A DNA stretch of 64,000 nt from an uncultured Oscillospiraceae bacterium (GCA_900768135.1 CAAGBT010000055.1:130409-194408); one strand, 5' to 3'. Positions 17,324 to 26,920 are shown, numbered from the stretch's first letter. Notes: a model not told the origin generated them from the letters alone. A program made the numbers and translations.

Positions 17324-19287
17324 TGGGCGCGGCGCTGGATAAGCGGCGCTTTGACGCCGCGTTCGTGGTGCGGATGCTCGGCATCGTTCTGTTTGCCTAC
17401 TTTTTCTTCGGCTTCATGCTCATGCCGTGCCTGAACACGCTTACAAGCATTTTCAACGCCACCAACGCCGCCGGCGAACGCGACCCGCTGGCGGTCATCC
17501 GCTTTTTCTTTGCGGGCAACATGGGGCGCTATGTGTGGAACTCGCTCAAGCTCGCCATCTGCCTGGTGATCACCGTAAATGTGGTGGGCGTTTCCATCGT
17601 GCTGCTCACGGAGTACTTTGATATCAAGGGCGCGAATATCCTGCGCCTTGGCTATATGACCACGATGATCTATTCCGGCGTCGCGCTGGTCACGGGCTAT
17701 CTGTTCCTCTATGCGTCCGACGGCATTCTGACAACAGCTCTGGCTGAAGCGTTTCCCAATTTCAACACGAGCTGGTTCTCCGGCTTCAATGCGGTGCTGT
17801 TCACCATGACCTTTGCCTGCACAAGCAACCACGCGCTCTTTTTGCGCAACGCCATCCGCGGCATCGATTACAACACCGTGGAGGCTGCGCGCAACATGGG
17901 CGCAAAGCCGTTCAAGGTGCTGTGGAAGGTCGTTTTTCCCACGCTCGTTCCCACAATGTTCTCGCTGACGGTCATGACCTTTATCACCGGCCTGTGCGCC
18001 ATGTCCGCGCCGACCCTGCTGGGCTACGACTCCATCAACCCTGAGATCGTGCGTCTGGCCGGCTCGTCTGTTGCGGACGAATCGTTCCCGCAGGCGCGCG
18101 CGGCGCTGCTGTCGATCATTCTGGCAATGTTCACCATCGTGCTGCTGACGGTGCTTTCCGCCTATGAGCGCAAGGGCCACTACCTTTCCGTTTCCAAGAC
18201 GAAGGCAAAGCTCCAGAAGCAGAAAATCACCAATCCCGTATGGAATGCGGTCGCCCACGTTTACGCCTATGTGCTGTTCGTCATCTATATGATCCCCGTG
18301 GTGATGATCATCCTGTTCTCGTTCCAGACCTACGGCGCCATCCGCATGAAGAAGCTCGATCTTTCCAACTGGACGCTTGTCAACTTCTTCGGCACGCAGG
18401 ACTACCAGTATCTCACCTCGCGCGGCACCTACAAGGTGCGCGAGGGGTCGATCTCCGGCCTTTTTGCCAACGAGGCAACGCTTGGCGGCATCAAGATGAG
18501 CTTTGAGCTTTCCGTCATTGCTGCGGCGCTGGCGTGCCTGATTGTGGTGATCGCCTGCAACTACATCTTCAAAAACCGCAGCAAAAAATCCGGCGTGGTG
18601 CTGGAGTATTGCCTGCTGTTTCCCTGGCTGCTGCCCACGATCCTGATCTGCTACTCCTACCGCACCTATTTCAATTCCGAAGCGATCTGGTATGTCGGCA
18701 ATGCAAACCTCTATTTTGCCGAAAATGTGCGCATTCTGATCGTGCTGGCCTACACGGTGGTCAAGCTGCCATTCTCGCTGCGCATGATCAAGGCGGCGTT
18801 CTACGCCATTGACAACGAACTGGAGGACGCTGCGCGCAACATGGGCGCGAGCGGCATCATGACCTTCCTGAAGGTAAAGCTGCCCATCATTCTGCCGAGC
18901 GTGCTGGCGGTGTTTGCGCTGAACTTCAACGCGCTGTTCACAGAATACGATATGTCGGCGACCTTTGCCAGCTCTTACGGCACGAGCTATGCCATGGTGA
19001 TCCAGTCGATGTGCCGCGAGGAGGGGCTGTACGGCTATAATGTCAACGCCTCCGGCAGGCGGTGCGCCTCTACGGTGTTCATCATGCTGCTCTCGGGCCT
19101 GATCCTGTACCTCGTCTACGGTGTGGGCGCGCGGGATCTGGGCGAGCGGCTGGAGGCGAGAGAGCGCCGCAGCCGCCGTATGGAAAAGCTGACAGGCCTT
19201 TTCAAAAAGCGGCCCGCCGCTGCGGCGAAAGCGGAAGCGGCGGCGGTTGCTGCCGTGCCCGCAGAGGAGCCGGGGGAGAAGCTATGA
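17323..19287 (+). CDS. ABC transporter permease, fused double module, second system
   Basis: This 654-aa permease carries two fused modules. EAA loops are at about residue 186 (EAARNMGAKPFKVLW) and 500 (EDAARNMGASGIMTF). A soluble insertion precedes the second module around residues 345-385 (LTSRGTYKVREGS). Residues 600-654 form an unusual charged, then Ala/Glu-rich cytoplasmic tail (ARERRSRRMEK, KAEAAAVAAVPAEE). GGAGG lies 7 nt before the ATG. The gene order differs from the first system (lipoprotein-ATPase-permease rather than lipoprotein-permease-ATPase), so the two are not a simple tandem duplication. Confidence 0.92.
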
Positions 19288-19886
19288 TCGATACCATTGT
19301 ATTTGATATGGGCGGCGTCCTTGTCGATTTCAGCGCGGAGCTGTTTTCAAAGCGGCTGCACGTCGGCGCGGAGGGCCAGGAGCTGCTCACGCGGCATCTG
19401 CTGCGCACGACCGACTGGGTGCGCCTTGACCGTGGCACCATCACTGAGGAGGAGGTCGCCGCGCACGCCTGCGCAAGGCTCCCCGAAGAGCTGCACGCCG
19501 CCGTGGATTATATCGTCAACCACTGGAACGAGCCGATCTCTCCGGTGGAGGGAACGGCGGATGTGGCGCGCGCGCTGAAGGCGCGCGGCTACACGCTGTA
19601 CCTGCTTTCAAACGCGAGCCGCCGCCAGCACGACTACTGGCCGGATATTCCGGGCAGCGAGTGCTTTTCCGGCACGCTGATCTCGGCGGACGTCCATCTG
19701 CTCAAGCCGGAGGCGGCGATCTACGCAGAGCTGTTCCGGAAGTTTACGCTTCGACCGGAGCAATGTTTCTTCATCGATGATTTTCCGCCGAATATCGAAG
19801 CGGCGGAAAACGCCGGGATGCAGGGCGTTGTGTTCCACGATGCGCGCCAGCTTGAAGACGAACTCAAAAAGCGCGGGATCCTCTGA
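19284..19886 (+). CDS. HAD-superfamily phosphatase, YihX (glucose-1-phosphatase)-like
   Basis: This 200-aa HAD hydrolase starts in a 4-bp overlap (ATGA) with the permease gene. The nucleophile is Asp8 in VFDMGGVLVD, with Gly where most HAD phosphatases have a second Asp. That change, the length, and the motifs LLSNASRRQHDYWPD, KPEAAIYAEL and FFIDDFPPNIEAA match E. coli YihX, an alpha-glucose-1-phosphatase. Being part of the transporter operon suggests it dephosphorylates the imported or derived sugar phosphate (inference). Other substrates remain possible. Confidence 0.8.
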   Translation: MIDTIVFDMGGVLVDFSAELFSKRLHVGAEGQELLTRHLLRTTDWVRLDRGTITEEEVAAHACARLPEELHAAVDYIVNHWNEPISPVEGTADVARALKARGYTLYLLSNASRRQHDYWPDIPGSECFSGTLISADVHLLKPEAAIYAELFRKFTLRPEQCFFIDDFPPNIEAAENAGMQGVVFHDARQLEDELKKRGIL

Positions 19887-19897
19887 TCCCGCGCTTT
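19868..19897 (+). repeat. Hairpin across the phosphatase stop codon
   Basis: AAAGCGCGGGATC (19868-19880) and GATCCCGCGCTTT (19885-19897) pair around a CTCT loop, with the stop codon in the stem. With only a three-T tail it is a weak terminator or processing site before manA. Confidence 0.55.
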
Positions 19898-19920
19898 CCT
19901 ATGAAAGGAGACTGCCTGTT

Positions 19921-20850
19921 ATGTCCATTCTGAAGCTCGCGCCCGCCTGCAAGGATTATCTCTGGGGCGGGAGAAAGCTGATCGATGACTATCACAAGCG
20001 CTTTGATGGCGCGCGCCTTGCCGAAACGTGGGAGCTGAGCTGCCATGAGGACGGATTGTCTGTTATTGCGGAGGGCGCGCACGCCGGCGAAACGCTGAAG
20101 GCATATCTTGCGCGGCATCCGGCGGCGCTGGGGAAGGCTGGGGGCCGATTTGACGATTTCCCGATTCTCATCAAGCTGATCGATGCAGAGCGCGACCTCT
20201 CTGTTCAGGTGCATCCCGGCGATGCGTATGCCCGCGCGCACGAGGGGCAGAGCGGCAAAACGGAAATGTGGTATGTGCTGTCTGCCGCGCCGGGCGCACA
20301 TCTTTACTGCGGGTTTGCCCGCCCGCTGACGAGGGAGGAATTTCGCGCGCGCATCGAAGCCGGCACATTGCCGGAGGTGCTGCGCCGCGTGAACGTGAAG
20401 GCGGGCGATGTGGTGTTCATTCCCGCCGGCACCATCCATGCGATCTGCCGGGGCATCGTGGTCGCCGAGGTGCAGCAGAGCTCCAACGTGACCTATCGCG
20501 TGTGCGATTACGGCCGCCTTGGCGCGGACGGCAGACCGCGCGCGCTGCACATTGCGCAGGCGCTGGAGGTGACCGACCTGAGCGCGGGGGCGAAGCAGCC
20601 GGACTTCGGCGGGCATCTGGCGCGCTGCGCATATTTTACCGCCGACCTGCTGCGTGCGCCGGAGGAGACGGCGTGCGGCGCGGAGTCGTTCCTGTCGCTG
20701 CTGATGCTCGATGGCGAGGGGACGGTGGAGTGCGGAGGAGAGCGCGTTCCCGCGCGCCGGGGGGAGAGCCTGTTTCTTTCCGCCGGCAGCGGCACAGTAC
20801 GGCTCACCGGCACGCTGCGCGCACTCTGCACGCGCGCGGGAGTGGTGTAA
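19921..20850 (+). CDS. manA: Mannose-6-phosphate isomerase, class I
   Basis: This 309-aa zinc cupin enzyme interconverts mannose-6-P and fructose-6-P. Visible marks are KDYLWGGRKL at the N-terminus, metal-binding QVHPGDAYA and ETWELSCHE regions, and VFIPAGTIHAI in the second half. Length is that of the short Firmicute class. AAAGGAG lies 10 nt before the ATG. The gene is at the end of the second transporter operon, behind a weak hairpin. That links the operon to hexose phosphates. Confidence 0.93.
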   Translation: MSILKLAPACKDYLWGGRKLIDDYHKRFDGARLAETWELSCHEDGLSVIAEGAHAGETLKAYLARHPAALGKAGGRFDDFPILIKLIDAERDLSVQVHPGDAYARAHEGQSGKTEMWYVLSAAPGAHLYCGFARPLTREEFRARIEAGTLPEVLRRVNVKAGDVVFIPAGTIHAICRGIVVAEVQQSSNVTYRVCDYGRLGADGRPRALHIAQALEVTDLSAGAKQPDFGGHLARCAYFTADLLRAPEETACGAESFLSLLMLDGEGTVECGGERVPARRGESLFLSAGSGTVRLTGTLRALCTRAGVV

Positions 20851-20865
20851 AAGGCAAAAAGAGAA

Positions 20866-20896
20866 AAGCGCGCGGAGCCATTGGCTCCGCGCGCTT
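20866..20896. terminator. Terminator between convergent manA and EEP gene
   Basis: AAGCGCGCGGAGCC (20866-20879) and GGCTCCGCGCGCTT (20883-20896) form a 14-bp stem with loop ATT. It serves both converging transcripts. Confidence 0.75.
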
Positions 20897-20904
20897 CGGC
20901 GTTC

Positions 20905-22005
20905 TTATTCGTGCAGGATAAAGTCCATATAAATGGGGTTGTGATCGGAATAGCGGTAGCCTGCATCGACCACAGCGGCGGAGACGGCCTCCACGTTGCC
21001 GGAGATGAGAAAGCCGTCCACCGTGACGCGGAAGGTCGTTTCAATATTATAGGCCTCGCTGGCCGTGCGGCAGGTGGCGACGGGATGGGCGGGGTCAAAC
21101 GGAACGACGAGGGAAAGCCCATCGGGGATCGTCCCCTCTGGGATGGGCTGCGCCCAGGTGTCGTTTTCGCCGCCTGCAACGCCGAAAACTTCGGCAGAAT
21201 TGCCCAGCAGGTCCTTGTTGAAGTCGCCGCCTGCAACGCAGTAGTTGCCGTTTTCATATTCCGCCAGCATATCGGCGCAGAGCATTTCGAGCTGCTCGGT
21301 CGCAATCGTGCCGTCGGACGTGTAGGCGGAAAGATGAAGGTTGTAAAGCACCAGTTCTTTGCCGTTCGCCATCGGGATGCGGCTGACGCTGTAGCAGCGG
21401 TCAAGGTCAACAAGCTTCATAAAGCCCGCTTCGATGGGCAGCGAGCGGCGCACGGCGGAAGAGATCGGATGACGCGAGAGCGTCACAATGCCGGACTGGT
21501 TCGCGCCGTGAGGATTAATCAAAGGGTAGAAGAGGTATGGGCTGTCGTAGTTCTGCGCAAATACCTCGTCGAATTCACTGTTCTCCATCGCATCGCTGAG
21601 ATAAGCGTCCTCTGCGATGTGCCAGCTGCGCGTGCCGTTGATATCGACCTCCTGGAAAAGCGCGAAGTCGGGCGAGAGATCCTTGACGAGCGAGACCTCG
21701 CCGCGCATATTCTCATCAACGGCCTGCCTGCTGCGGGCGCGGCTCTCCCTGCCGCCGTCCATGAAGAAGCTGTAATCGTCGCTGTACGCGCCGAAGCCGA
21801 CGTTTGCCGACGAAACGCGGTAGACCGTCTCCGTTTCCGCCGCCCCCTCCATCGGCGTAGCGGCTGCGGCGCTGCAGTGTGCAACGCTGAGCCTCTGCAT
21901 ATCCTCCACGCGGTAGTAGGAGGCAAAGACATAGACGACGTAGGCCAGCACGATCAAAACGAGCGCCAGCAGGATATAGAGCGCGATCTTCAGCGGCTTT
22001 TTCAT
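20905..22005 (-). CDS. Membrane-anchored endonuclease/exonuclease/phosphatase family protein
   Basis: This 366-aa protein has a short basic start, one membrane segment (about 5-28) and an extracytoplasmic EEP fold. The fold shows LFQEVDING (metal Glu), NLHLSAY, GGDFNKDLLG and the terminal SDHNPIYMDF (catalytic Asp-His). Substrates in this superfamily range from DNA to inositol phosphates and sphingolipids, so the exact reaction is open. A secreted EEP phosphodiesterase or phosphatase beside a presumed sugar-phosphate uptake locus may be meaningful, but it has its own promoter. AAGGAG precedes the chosen ATG at 22005; longer frames upstream have no ribosome site. Confidence 0.85.
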   Translation of the reverse strand: MKKPLKIALYILLALVLIVLAYVVYVFASYYRVEDMQRLSVAHCSAAAATPMEGAAETETVYRVSSANVGFGAYSDDYSFFMDGGRESRARSRQAVDENMRGEVSLVKDLSPDFALFQEVDINGTRSWHIAEDAYLSDAMENSEFDEVFAQNYDSPYLFYPLINPHGANQSGIVTLSRHPISSAVRRSLPIEAGFMKLVDLDRCYSVSRIPMANGKELVLYNLHLSAYTSDGTIATEQLEMLCADMLAEYENGNYCVAGGDFNKDLLGNSAEVFGVAGGENDTWAQPIPEGTIPDGLSLVVPFDPAHPVATCRTASEAYNIETTFRVTVDGFLISGNVEAVSAAVVDAGYRYSDHNPIYMDFILHE

Positions 22006-22042
22006 AAGGGAAACTCCTTCCGGAAAAAGGGATTCTGCCAGT

Positions 22043-22071
22043 ATTCTGCCACAGAACGGGCGGAAAAGCAA
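22043..22071 (-). promoter_or_regulatory. Promoter for EEP gene
   Basis: On the minus strand TTGCTT (22071-22066), 17 bp and CAGAAT (22048-22043). An ATTCTGCCA direct repeat (22032-22040, 22043-22051) overlaps the -10 and could be an operator. Confidence 0.45.
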
Positions 22072-22083
22072 GGGAAAAAGCGG

Positions 22084-22112
22084 TTGACGCACAGGGGCAA
22101 AAAGACTATACT
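22084..22112 (+). promoter_or_regulatory. Promoter for murA-divIB
   Basis: TTGACG (22084-22089), a 17-bp spacer and TATACT (22107-22112) form a strong sigma-A promoter about 100 bp before murA. Confidence 0.7.
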
Positions 22113-22214
22113 GAAAATGTATTATTGTCGGCTGGCGCGCTCTGCGGCGCGCAGTCACCACTTCCCCGGCGGCGCATACGATGAAGAAGAATGCGCTGTT
22201 TGGGAGGGAAAGCG

Positions 22215-23474
22215 ATGTGTGAACTGTTTGTGGAGGGCGGAGAACACCTGCGGGGCGAGCTGACGATACAGGGTTCAAAAAACAGCGTGCTGCCGATCCT
22301 GGCGGCAACGCTGCTGTGCGCAGACACCTGCCTGATCGAGAACTGTCCGAAGCTGCGGGACGTGGAGGCGTCCATTGCCATTTTGCGGCATTTGGGCTGC
22401 TGCACCCATTGGGAGGGCGATGCGCTTGCGGTGGATACCGCGCACATGGACCGCTCTGCGGTGCCGGACGCGCTGATGCGCGAGATGCGCTCGTCGGTCA
22501 TTTTCCTGGGAGCGATTCTTGCGCGCTGCGGGAACGCGACGATCTGCTATCCCGGCGGCTGCGAGCTTGGGCCGCGGCCGATCGACCTGCATCTGAGCGC
22601 GCTGCGCGCGTTGGGGGCCGAGATCGCCGAGATCGGCGGCGAGCTGCGCTGCTGCGGCGGCGCGCTGCGGGGCGCGGATGTGTACCTGCCGATGCCGAGC
22701 GTGGGCGCAACGGAGAACGCCGTTCTCTGCGCCTGCGGCGCGGAGGGGATCACGACCATTTACAATGCCGCGCGCGAGCCGGAGATCGTCGATCTGCAAA
22801 ATTTTATCAACGCGATGGGCGGCAATGTGCGCGGCGCGGGAGGCTCCATCATCACGGTGGAGGGAAAGCGCGCCCTGCACGGCGGGCGCTACCGCATCAT
22901 TGCCGACCGCATCGTGGGGGCGACCTATCTCTGCGCCGCCGCCTGCTGCGGCGGCGAGGTACGGCTGTGCGGCATGGATCCGCGCTCGCTTTCTACCGTG
23001 TCCGGCGCGCTGAGCGAGGCGGGCTGCACTGTGGAGAGCGGAGAGGACAGCATCGTTCTTCGCAGCAGCGGCGTGCTGCGCGCGATACGCTCCGTGCGCA
23101 CCGCGCCCTATCCCGGCTTTCCAACGGACGCCCAGCCGGTGCTGATGGCGGCGCTGCTCAGGAGCGAGGGAAGCACCGTGTTTGTGGAAAACATTTTTGA
23201 AAACCGCTACCGCCATGTTGACGAGCTTGCGCGCATGGGCGCGGAGATCCGCGTGGCCGGGCGCGTGGCGGTGGTTACGGGGCGGGCGCGGCTGCATGGG
23301 GCGCGCGTCAAATGCACCGATCTGCGCGCCGGCGCGGCGCTCGTCATTGCGGGCTTGCAGGCAGAGGGGCTGACGCGCATTTCGCGCGTGGAACATATCG
23401 ACCGCGGATACGAGAGCATAGAACGCGATCTCAGCGCGCTGGGCGCGCGCATCCGGCGGGAAACGGATACATAG
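22215..23474 (+). CDS. murA: UDP-N-acetylglucosamine 1-carboxyvinyltransferase
   Basis: This 419-aa enzyme transfers enolpyruvate from PEP to UDP-GlcNAc, the first committed peptidoglycan step. The family N-terminus GELTIQGSKNSVLPI (Lys22, Asn23), the PEP-site cysteine Cys116 in PGGCELGPRPIDLH and RYRIIADRI are present. The Cys116 form is normally fosfomycin-sensitive. I chose the ATG at 22215 because GGGAGGG lies 6 nt upstream. It starts a wall/division cluster with divIB 17 bp downstream and ftsZ after it. Confidence 0.96.
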   Translation: MCELFVEGGEHLRGELTIQGSKNSVLPILAATLLCADTCLIENCPKLRDVEASIAILRHLGCCTHWEGDALAVDTAHMDRSAVPDALMREMRSSVIFLGAILARCGNATICYPGGCELGPRPIDLHLSALRALGAEIAEIGGELRCCGGALRGADVYLPMPSVGATENAVLCACGAEGITTIYNAAREPEIVDLQNFINAMGGNVRGAGGSIITVEGKRALHGGRYRIIADRIVGATYLCAAACCGGEVRLCGMDPRSLSTVSGALSEAGCTVESGEDSIVLRSSGVLRAIRSVRTAPYPGFPTDAQPVLMAALLRSEGSTVFVENIFENRYRHVDELARMGAEIRVAGRVAVVTGRARLHGARVKCTDLRAGAALVIAGLQAEGLTRISRVEHIDRGYESIERDLSALGARIRRETDT

Positions 23475-23491
23475 AAAAGGGTAGGAGCAGC

Positions 23492-24259
23492 ATGGCGGCA
23501 AGGCACAGGAACAGAAGACGCAGGCGGGGAAGAGCATCTTTCCCGCTCAGGTTGCTTGGCCTTGCGGTCGTGCTGGCTGCCGTTGTGGGTGCGGTAACAA
23601 TGTTTTTCCGCATCAATGTGATGATAGTGGAGGGGAACGAGCGCTACACAGACGAGCAGATCATTGCTGCCGCCGGCGTGCAGCCCGGAGATAATCTGGT
23701 GCTGCTGAACAAGTACAGCGTCAAGCAGGCGGTGTTCGATCAGCTGCCCTATGTGGAAACCGTTGCCATCAGCCGCAAATACCCCGATGCGCTCATTCTC
23801 TCTGTTACAGAATGCACGGCAGCCGCCGCGCTGCCCGGCGGCGGCGGGATGTGGTGGCTGATGAGCAGCGGCGGAAAGCTCCTGGAGGAAACGGCGCAGC
23901 CGGCAGGTGTGGTGAAGGCTTCGGGCTGTACCCTCGATGCGCCGGCGCCCGGCGGCGCGGCGGCCTTCGCGCAGGACGACTCCTACAAGCTCGAGCGCCT
24001 GCTTGCCCTGCTGCGGGAGGCGGAGGACAAGCGCCTGCTGGAGTATATCGATGCGCTGGAGCTGAGCGATGGCGCGCAGATCACCTTTACCTATCAGCAG
24101 CGTTTTACGGTAAAGCTCCCCTGGGATGCCGACATGGACCGCTCTCTGCGCGCGCTGCAGAAGGTGGTGGACGAACGTCTCGAGTCGAACGAAACGGGCG
24201 AGATCAACCTGATGAACCTGATGACGGAAGGCCGGGCATATTTTATCCCCAGCAAGTGA
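23492..24259 (+). CDS. ftsQ: Cell division protein FtsQ/DivIB
   Basis: This 255-aa bitopic divisome protein has a very basic cytoplasmic N-terminus (RHRNRRRRRGR), one membrane segment (about 20-39) and a POTRA domain (about 43-111). The POTRA shows INVMIVEGNERYTDEQII and LPYVETVAISRKYPDALILSV, followed by the beta domain. It sits between murA and ftsZ as in many Firmicute division clusters. GTAGGAG precedes the ATG. The end is not followed by a clear terminator, so read-through into ftsZ is possible alongside its own promoter. Confidence 0.92.
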   Translation: MAARHRNRRRRRGRASFPLRLLGLAVVLAAVVGAVTMFFRINVMIVEGNERYTDEQIIAAAGVQPGDNLVLLNKYSVKQAVFDQLPYVETVAISRKYPDALILSVTECTAAAALPGGGGMWWLMSSGGKLLEETAQPAGVVKASGCTLDAPAPGGAAAFAQDDSYKLERLLALLREAEDKRLLEYIDALELSDGAQITFTYQQRFTVKLPWDADMDRSLRALQKVVDERLESNETGEINLMNLMTEGRAYFIPSK

Positions 24260-24298
24260 GAAGCCTGCAAAAAAGTTGGCGGAAATAATGAAACGCTA

Positions 24299-24327
24299 TT
24301 GACCCTGCGAGGAAACCGTAATACAAT
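24299..24327 (+). promoter_or_regulatory. Promoter for ftsZ
   Basis: TTGACC (24299-24304), 17 bp and TACAAT (24322-24327) are a near-consensus sigma-A promoter. The start would give a leader of about 75 nt with a small CGCCC/GGGCG hairpin near 24363. Confidence 0.7.
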
Positions 24328-24410
24328 AAACTAAATAGCAGCCACCTGATTTTGTGGCGTCCGCCCCTGCGGGCGCTTTGCCCATACAACAGATTGTAGG
24401 AGGAACCGAC

Positions 24411-25541
24411 ATGGCATTCGGATTGGAGACCGGTCCTGAAAACGTAGTCAAGATCAAAGTCATCGGCGTTGGCGGCGGCGGGAACAACGTGGTCAACCGC
24501 ATGGTGCGTTCCGGCGCGCGCGGCGTCGATTTTGTCGCAGTGAACACAGACAAGCAGGCGCTGAACGTTTCAGCCGCCACCTATAAGATCCAGATCGGCG
24601 AAAAGCTGACGCACGGGCAAGGCGCGGGTTCCGATCCCGAGGTCGGCCGCAAGAGTGCCGAGGAGAGCCGCACCCAGATCGCCAAGGCGCTGGAGGATAC
24701 CGACATGGTCTTCATCACCGCCGGCATGGGCGGCGGCACCGGCACGGGCGGCGCGCCCATCGTGGCCGAGATCGCCCGCGAGGCGGGCATCCTGACGGTG
24801 GGCGTCGTGACCAAGCCCTTCGGCTTTGAGGGCCGCCGCCGCATGATGCAGGCGGAAAAGGGCATTGAAGAACTCAAGACCAAGGTCGATTCGCTTGTGA
24901 TCATCCCGAACGAGCGGCTCAAGCACGCGACCGACCAGAAGATCACCTTTGCCAACGCCTTTGAGATCGCGGACGATGTGCTGCGCCAGGCGGTGCAGAG
25001 TATTTCCGACCTGATCCGCGACACGGGCTTTATCAACCTTGACTTTGCCGATGTGACCGCTATTATGAAGGACGCAGGCCTTGCCCACATGGGCGTGGGC
25101 CGCGCGGCGGGCAAGAACAAGGCCGAAGAGGCTGCACGCATGGCGATCTCGTCTCCGCTGCTGGAGACGTCGATCAACGGCGCGCACGGCGTTCTGATCA
25201 ACGTTACCGGATCGATGGACATTGGTCTCGACGAGGTAGAACAGGCCGCTTCCCTTGTGCAGGAGGCTGTGCATCCTGACGCGCTCACGATCTTCGGCGC
25301 CACGTTCGACGAAACGCTGGACGATGAGATCCGCGTAACGGTGATCGCCACGGGCTTCGACAAGGCGCCCGGCGCGCTCGATTTCGGCAAGGATAAGCAG
25401 GAGCCGTCCGAAGCCTCGTCTGCGCCTGCCGGCGGGATCGCCCCGCTCGATTTCGACAGGGAGAAGGCAGAGGAGGAAAAGAAGGAAGAAGAACCTGACC
25501 CGTTCGACGATATCTTCAAAATTTTCAACCGCGAAAAATAA
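24411..25541 (+). CDS. ftsZ: Cell division GTPase FtsZ
   Basis: This 376-aa tubulin-like GTPase forms the Z ring. Motifs: VIGVGGGGNNVVNRM at the N-terminus, tubulin signature GGGTGTG (107-113), T7-loop region NLDFADVTAIMKDAG, then an acidic linker and the conserved C-terminal peptide DPFDDIFKIF for partner binding. GTAGGAGG precedes the ATG. It has its own promoter and a textbook terminator, so it forms a separate unit from spoIVB. Confidence 0.98.
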   Translation: MAFGLETGPENVVKIKVIGVGGGGNNVVNRMVRSGARGVDFVAVNTDKQALNVSAATYKIQIGEKLTHGQGAGSDPEVGRKSAEESRTQIAKALEDTDMVFITAGMGGGTGTGGAPIVAEIAREAGILTVGVVTKPFGFEGRRRMMQAEKGIEELKTKVDSLVIIPNERLKHATDQKITFANAFEIADDVLRQAVQSISDLIRDTGFINLDFADVTAIMKDAGLAHMGVGRAAGKNKAEEAARMAISSPLLETSINGAHGVLINVTGSMDIGLDEVEQAASLVQEAVHPDALTIFGATFDETLDDEIRVTVIATGFDKAPGALDFGKDKQEPSEASSAPAGGIAPLDFDREKAEEEKKEEEPDPFDDIFKIFNREK

Positions 25542-25555
25542 ACAAAGCTTTCCAG

Positions 25556-25588
25556 AATTCCGCAGACTTTGGTCTGCGGAATTTTTTT
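25556..25588 (+). terminator. Terminator after ftsZ
   Basis: AATTCCGCAGAC (25556-25567), loop TTTG, GTCTGCGGAATT (25572-25583) and a run of seven Ts. Confidence 0.95.
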
Positions 25589-25723
25589 GCCCGCCGCACA
25601 GCGCAAGCGGGAAAAGATCGATGCCAGCGCATCTAAATTTTTCACCTTGTAATTCTGCCCGAAGCGCAGAAAGTAAATGCGCCGGCCGCAAATAAAAAGA
25701 AAGAAAAAAACAGCCGGCGCACC

Positions 25724-25781
25724 GGAACGCGGCGGGGCGGCGCGGCATTGGCGCCCCGCGCTGCGCATCCCGCCGCGTTCC
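25724..25781 (+). repeat. Long G+C hairpin upstream of spoIVB
   Basis: GGAACGCGGCGGG (25724-25736) and CCCGCCGCGTTCC (25769-25781) form a 13-bp perfect stem whose 32-nt G+C-rich interior can fold further. It ends 10 bp before the spoIVB ribosome site, so it lies in the leader or promoter region. No T-run follows. Bases 25589-25723 show no gene; a sporulation-type promoter is expected there, but I could not identify one with confidence. Confidence 0.5.
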
Positions 25782-25806
25782 CGGAATTTTCAGGAGGGGT
25801 GAGAAA

Positions 25807-26847
25807 ATGAATGGAACGCATGGCAGAAAGAGGCGGTTTGCCGCCTTTGCGCTGGGATTTTTTGCCGCAGCTTCCCTTGCAGCGGGAGCAAACGCGGCGG
25901 AAGCGCGCGAGCTGGTGCCGATGGGAGAACCGATCGGCATCAAGCTGTTTTCCGACGGCGTGCTGGTCATCGGCGTTTCCGAGGGAGAAAATGCAGCGAA
26001 AAAATGCGGTCTGAAAGAGGGAGACGTCATCACTGCGCTGAACGATGCAGAGCTGGACACGATTGAGCAGCTGCAGGCGCTGCTGAATGAAAACGGCGAA
26101 AACGACGCGGCGCTGCGGATCAGGCGCGGCAGCCGCACGCTCACGCTGAGCGCGGAGCCGCAGAAAGACGAGAACGGCGCTTACCGCCTTGGCGCATGGG
26201 TGCGCGACAGTATGGCGGGCATCGGCACGATGACCTTTTACGATCCCGAGAGCGGCGTGTTCGGCGCGCTGGGACATGGCGTGACCGATGTGGACACCGG
26301 AAAGCTCCTGCCGCTGGACCACGGAAGCATTATGGACGCTTCGGTCAAGGCTGTTAAAAAGGGCGAGCGCGCCGCGCCGGGGGAACTGAAGGGAGAATTT
26401 GATCTTACGCGCGACAGCGGCGTCCTTTATGCCAATACCGAACGCGGCGTATTCGGCACGCTTGCGCGGGAGGACGAGGCAAAGATCACGCGCCCGGCGC
26501 TGCCTGCCGCGAAAAAAGAAGAGGTCGCAGTGGGCCGGGCGAGCATCCTTGCAACGGTAAACGGCGGCGAGACGCGCGAATATCAGATCGAGATCGAGAA
26601 GATCTGTTCGCCCGGCGGCGAGACGCGCAATCTGCTCCTGCGTGTAACGGATGAGGACTTACTTGCGCAGACCGGCGGCGTGGTGCAGGGAATGAGCGGA
26701 AGTCCTATCCTGCAAAACGGAAAGCTCGTAGGCGCGGTCACCCATGTTCTTGTGGACGACCCAACCAAAGGCTATGGAATTTTCATTGAAAATATGCTGG
26801 ATGCGGGAGGAGTAGACCACGCAGACGCGCAAAGCGTTAAGGGCTGA
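25807..26847 (+). CDS. spoIVB: SpoIVB serine peptidase (sporulation signalling)
   Basis: This 346-aa S55-family protease is secreted by the forespore in spore formers and triggers sigma-K activation via SpoIVFA cleavage. It has a signal sequence or membrane anchor (about 10-30), a PDZ domain (about 45-115), His157 in ALGHGVTD and the serine Ser297 in GMSGSP, followed by a LVGAVTHVLVDDP element. It is shorter than the B. subtilis protein (about 425 aa), as in Clostridia. AGGAGGGG precedes the ATG. Adjacency to spo0A is strongly conserved in endospore formers. Confidence 0.95.
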   Translation: MNGTHGRKRRFAAFALGFFAAASLAAGANAAEARELVPMGEPIGIKLFSDGVLVIGVSEGENAAKKCGLKEGDVITALNDAELDTIEQLQALLNENGENDAALRIRRGSRTLTLSAEPQKDENGAYRLGAWVRDSMAGIGTMTFYDPESGVFGALGHGVTDVDTGKLLPLDHGSIMDASVKAVKKGERAAPGELKGEFDLTRDSGVLYANTERGVFGTLAREDEAKITRPALPAAKKEEVAVGRASILATVNGGETREYQIEIEKICSPGGETRNLLLRVTDEDLLAQTGGVVQGMSGSPILQNGKLVGAVTHVLVDDPTKGYGIFIENMLDAGGVDHADAQSVKG

Positions 26848-26913
26848 TAAAGGCCTGATAAGATAGTATAAAGTGCTGATAATTGCAAAAAATCGTAGAA
26901 AAAATTTGTAAAA

Positions 26914-26920
26914 TTCGACA
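26914..26920 (-). promoter_or_regulatory. Spo0A box upstream of spo0A
   Basis: TTCGACA on the plus strand is TGTCGAA on the minus strand, an exact 0A-box core. It lies in the 205-bp gap between spoIVB and spo0A, which suggests autoregulation. The promoter itself is not clear to me. Confidence 0.6.
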
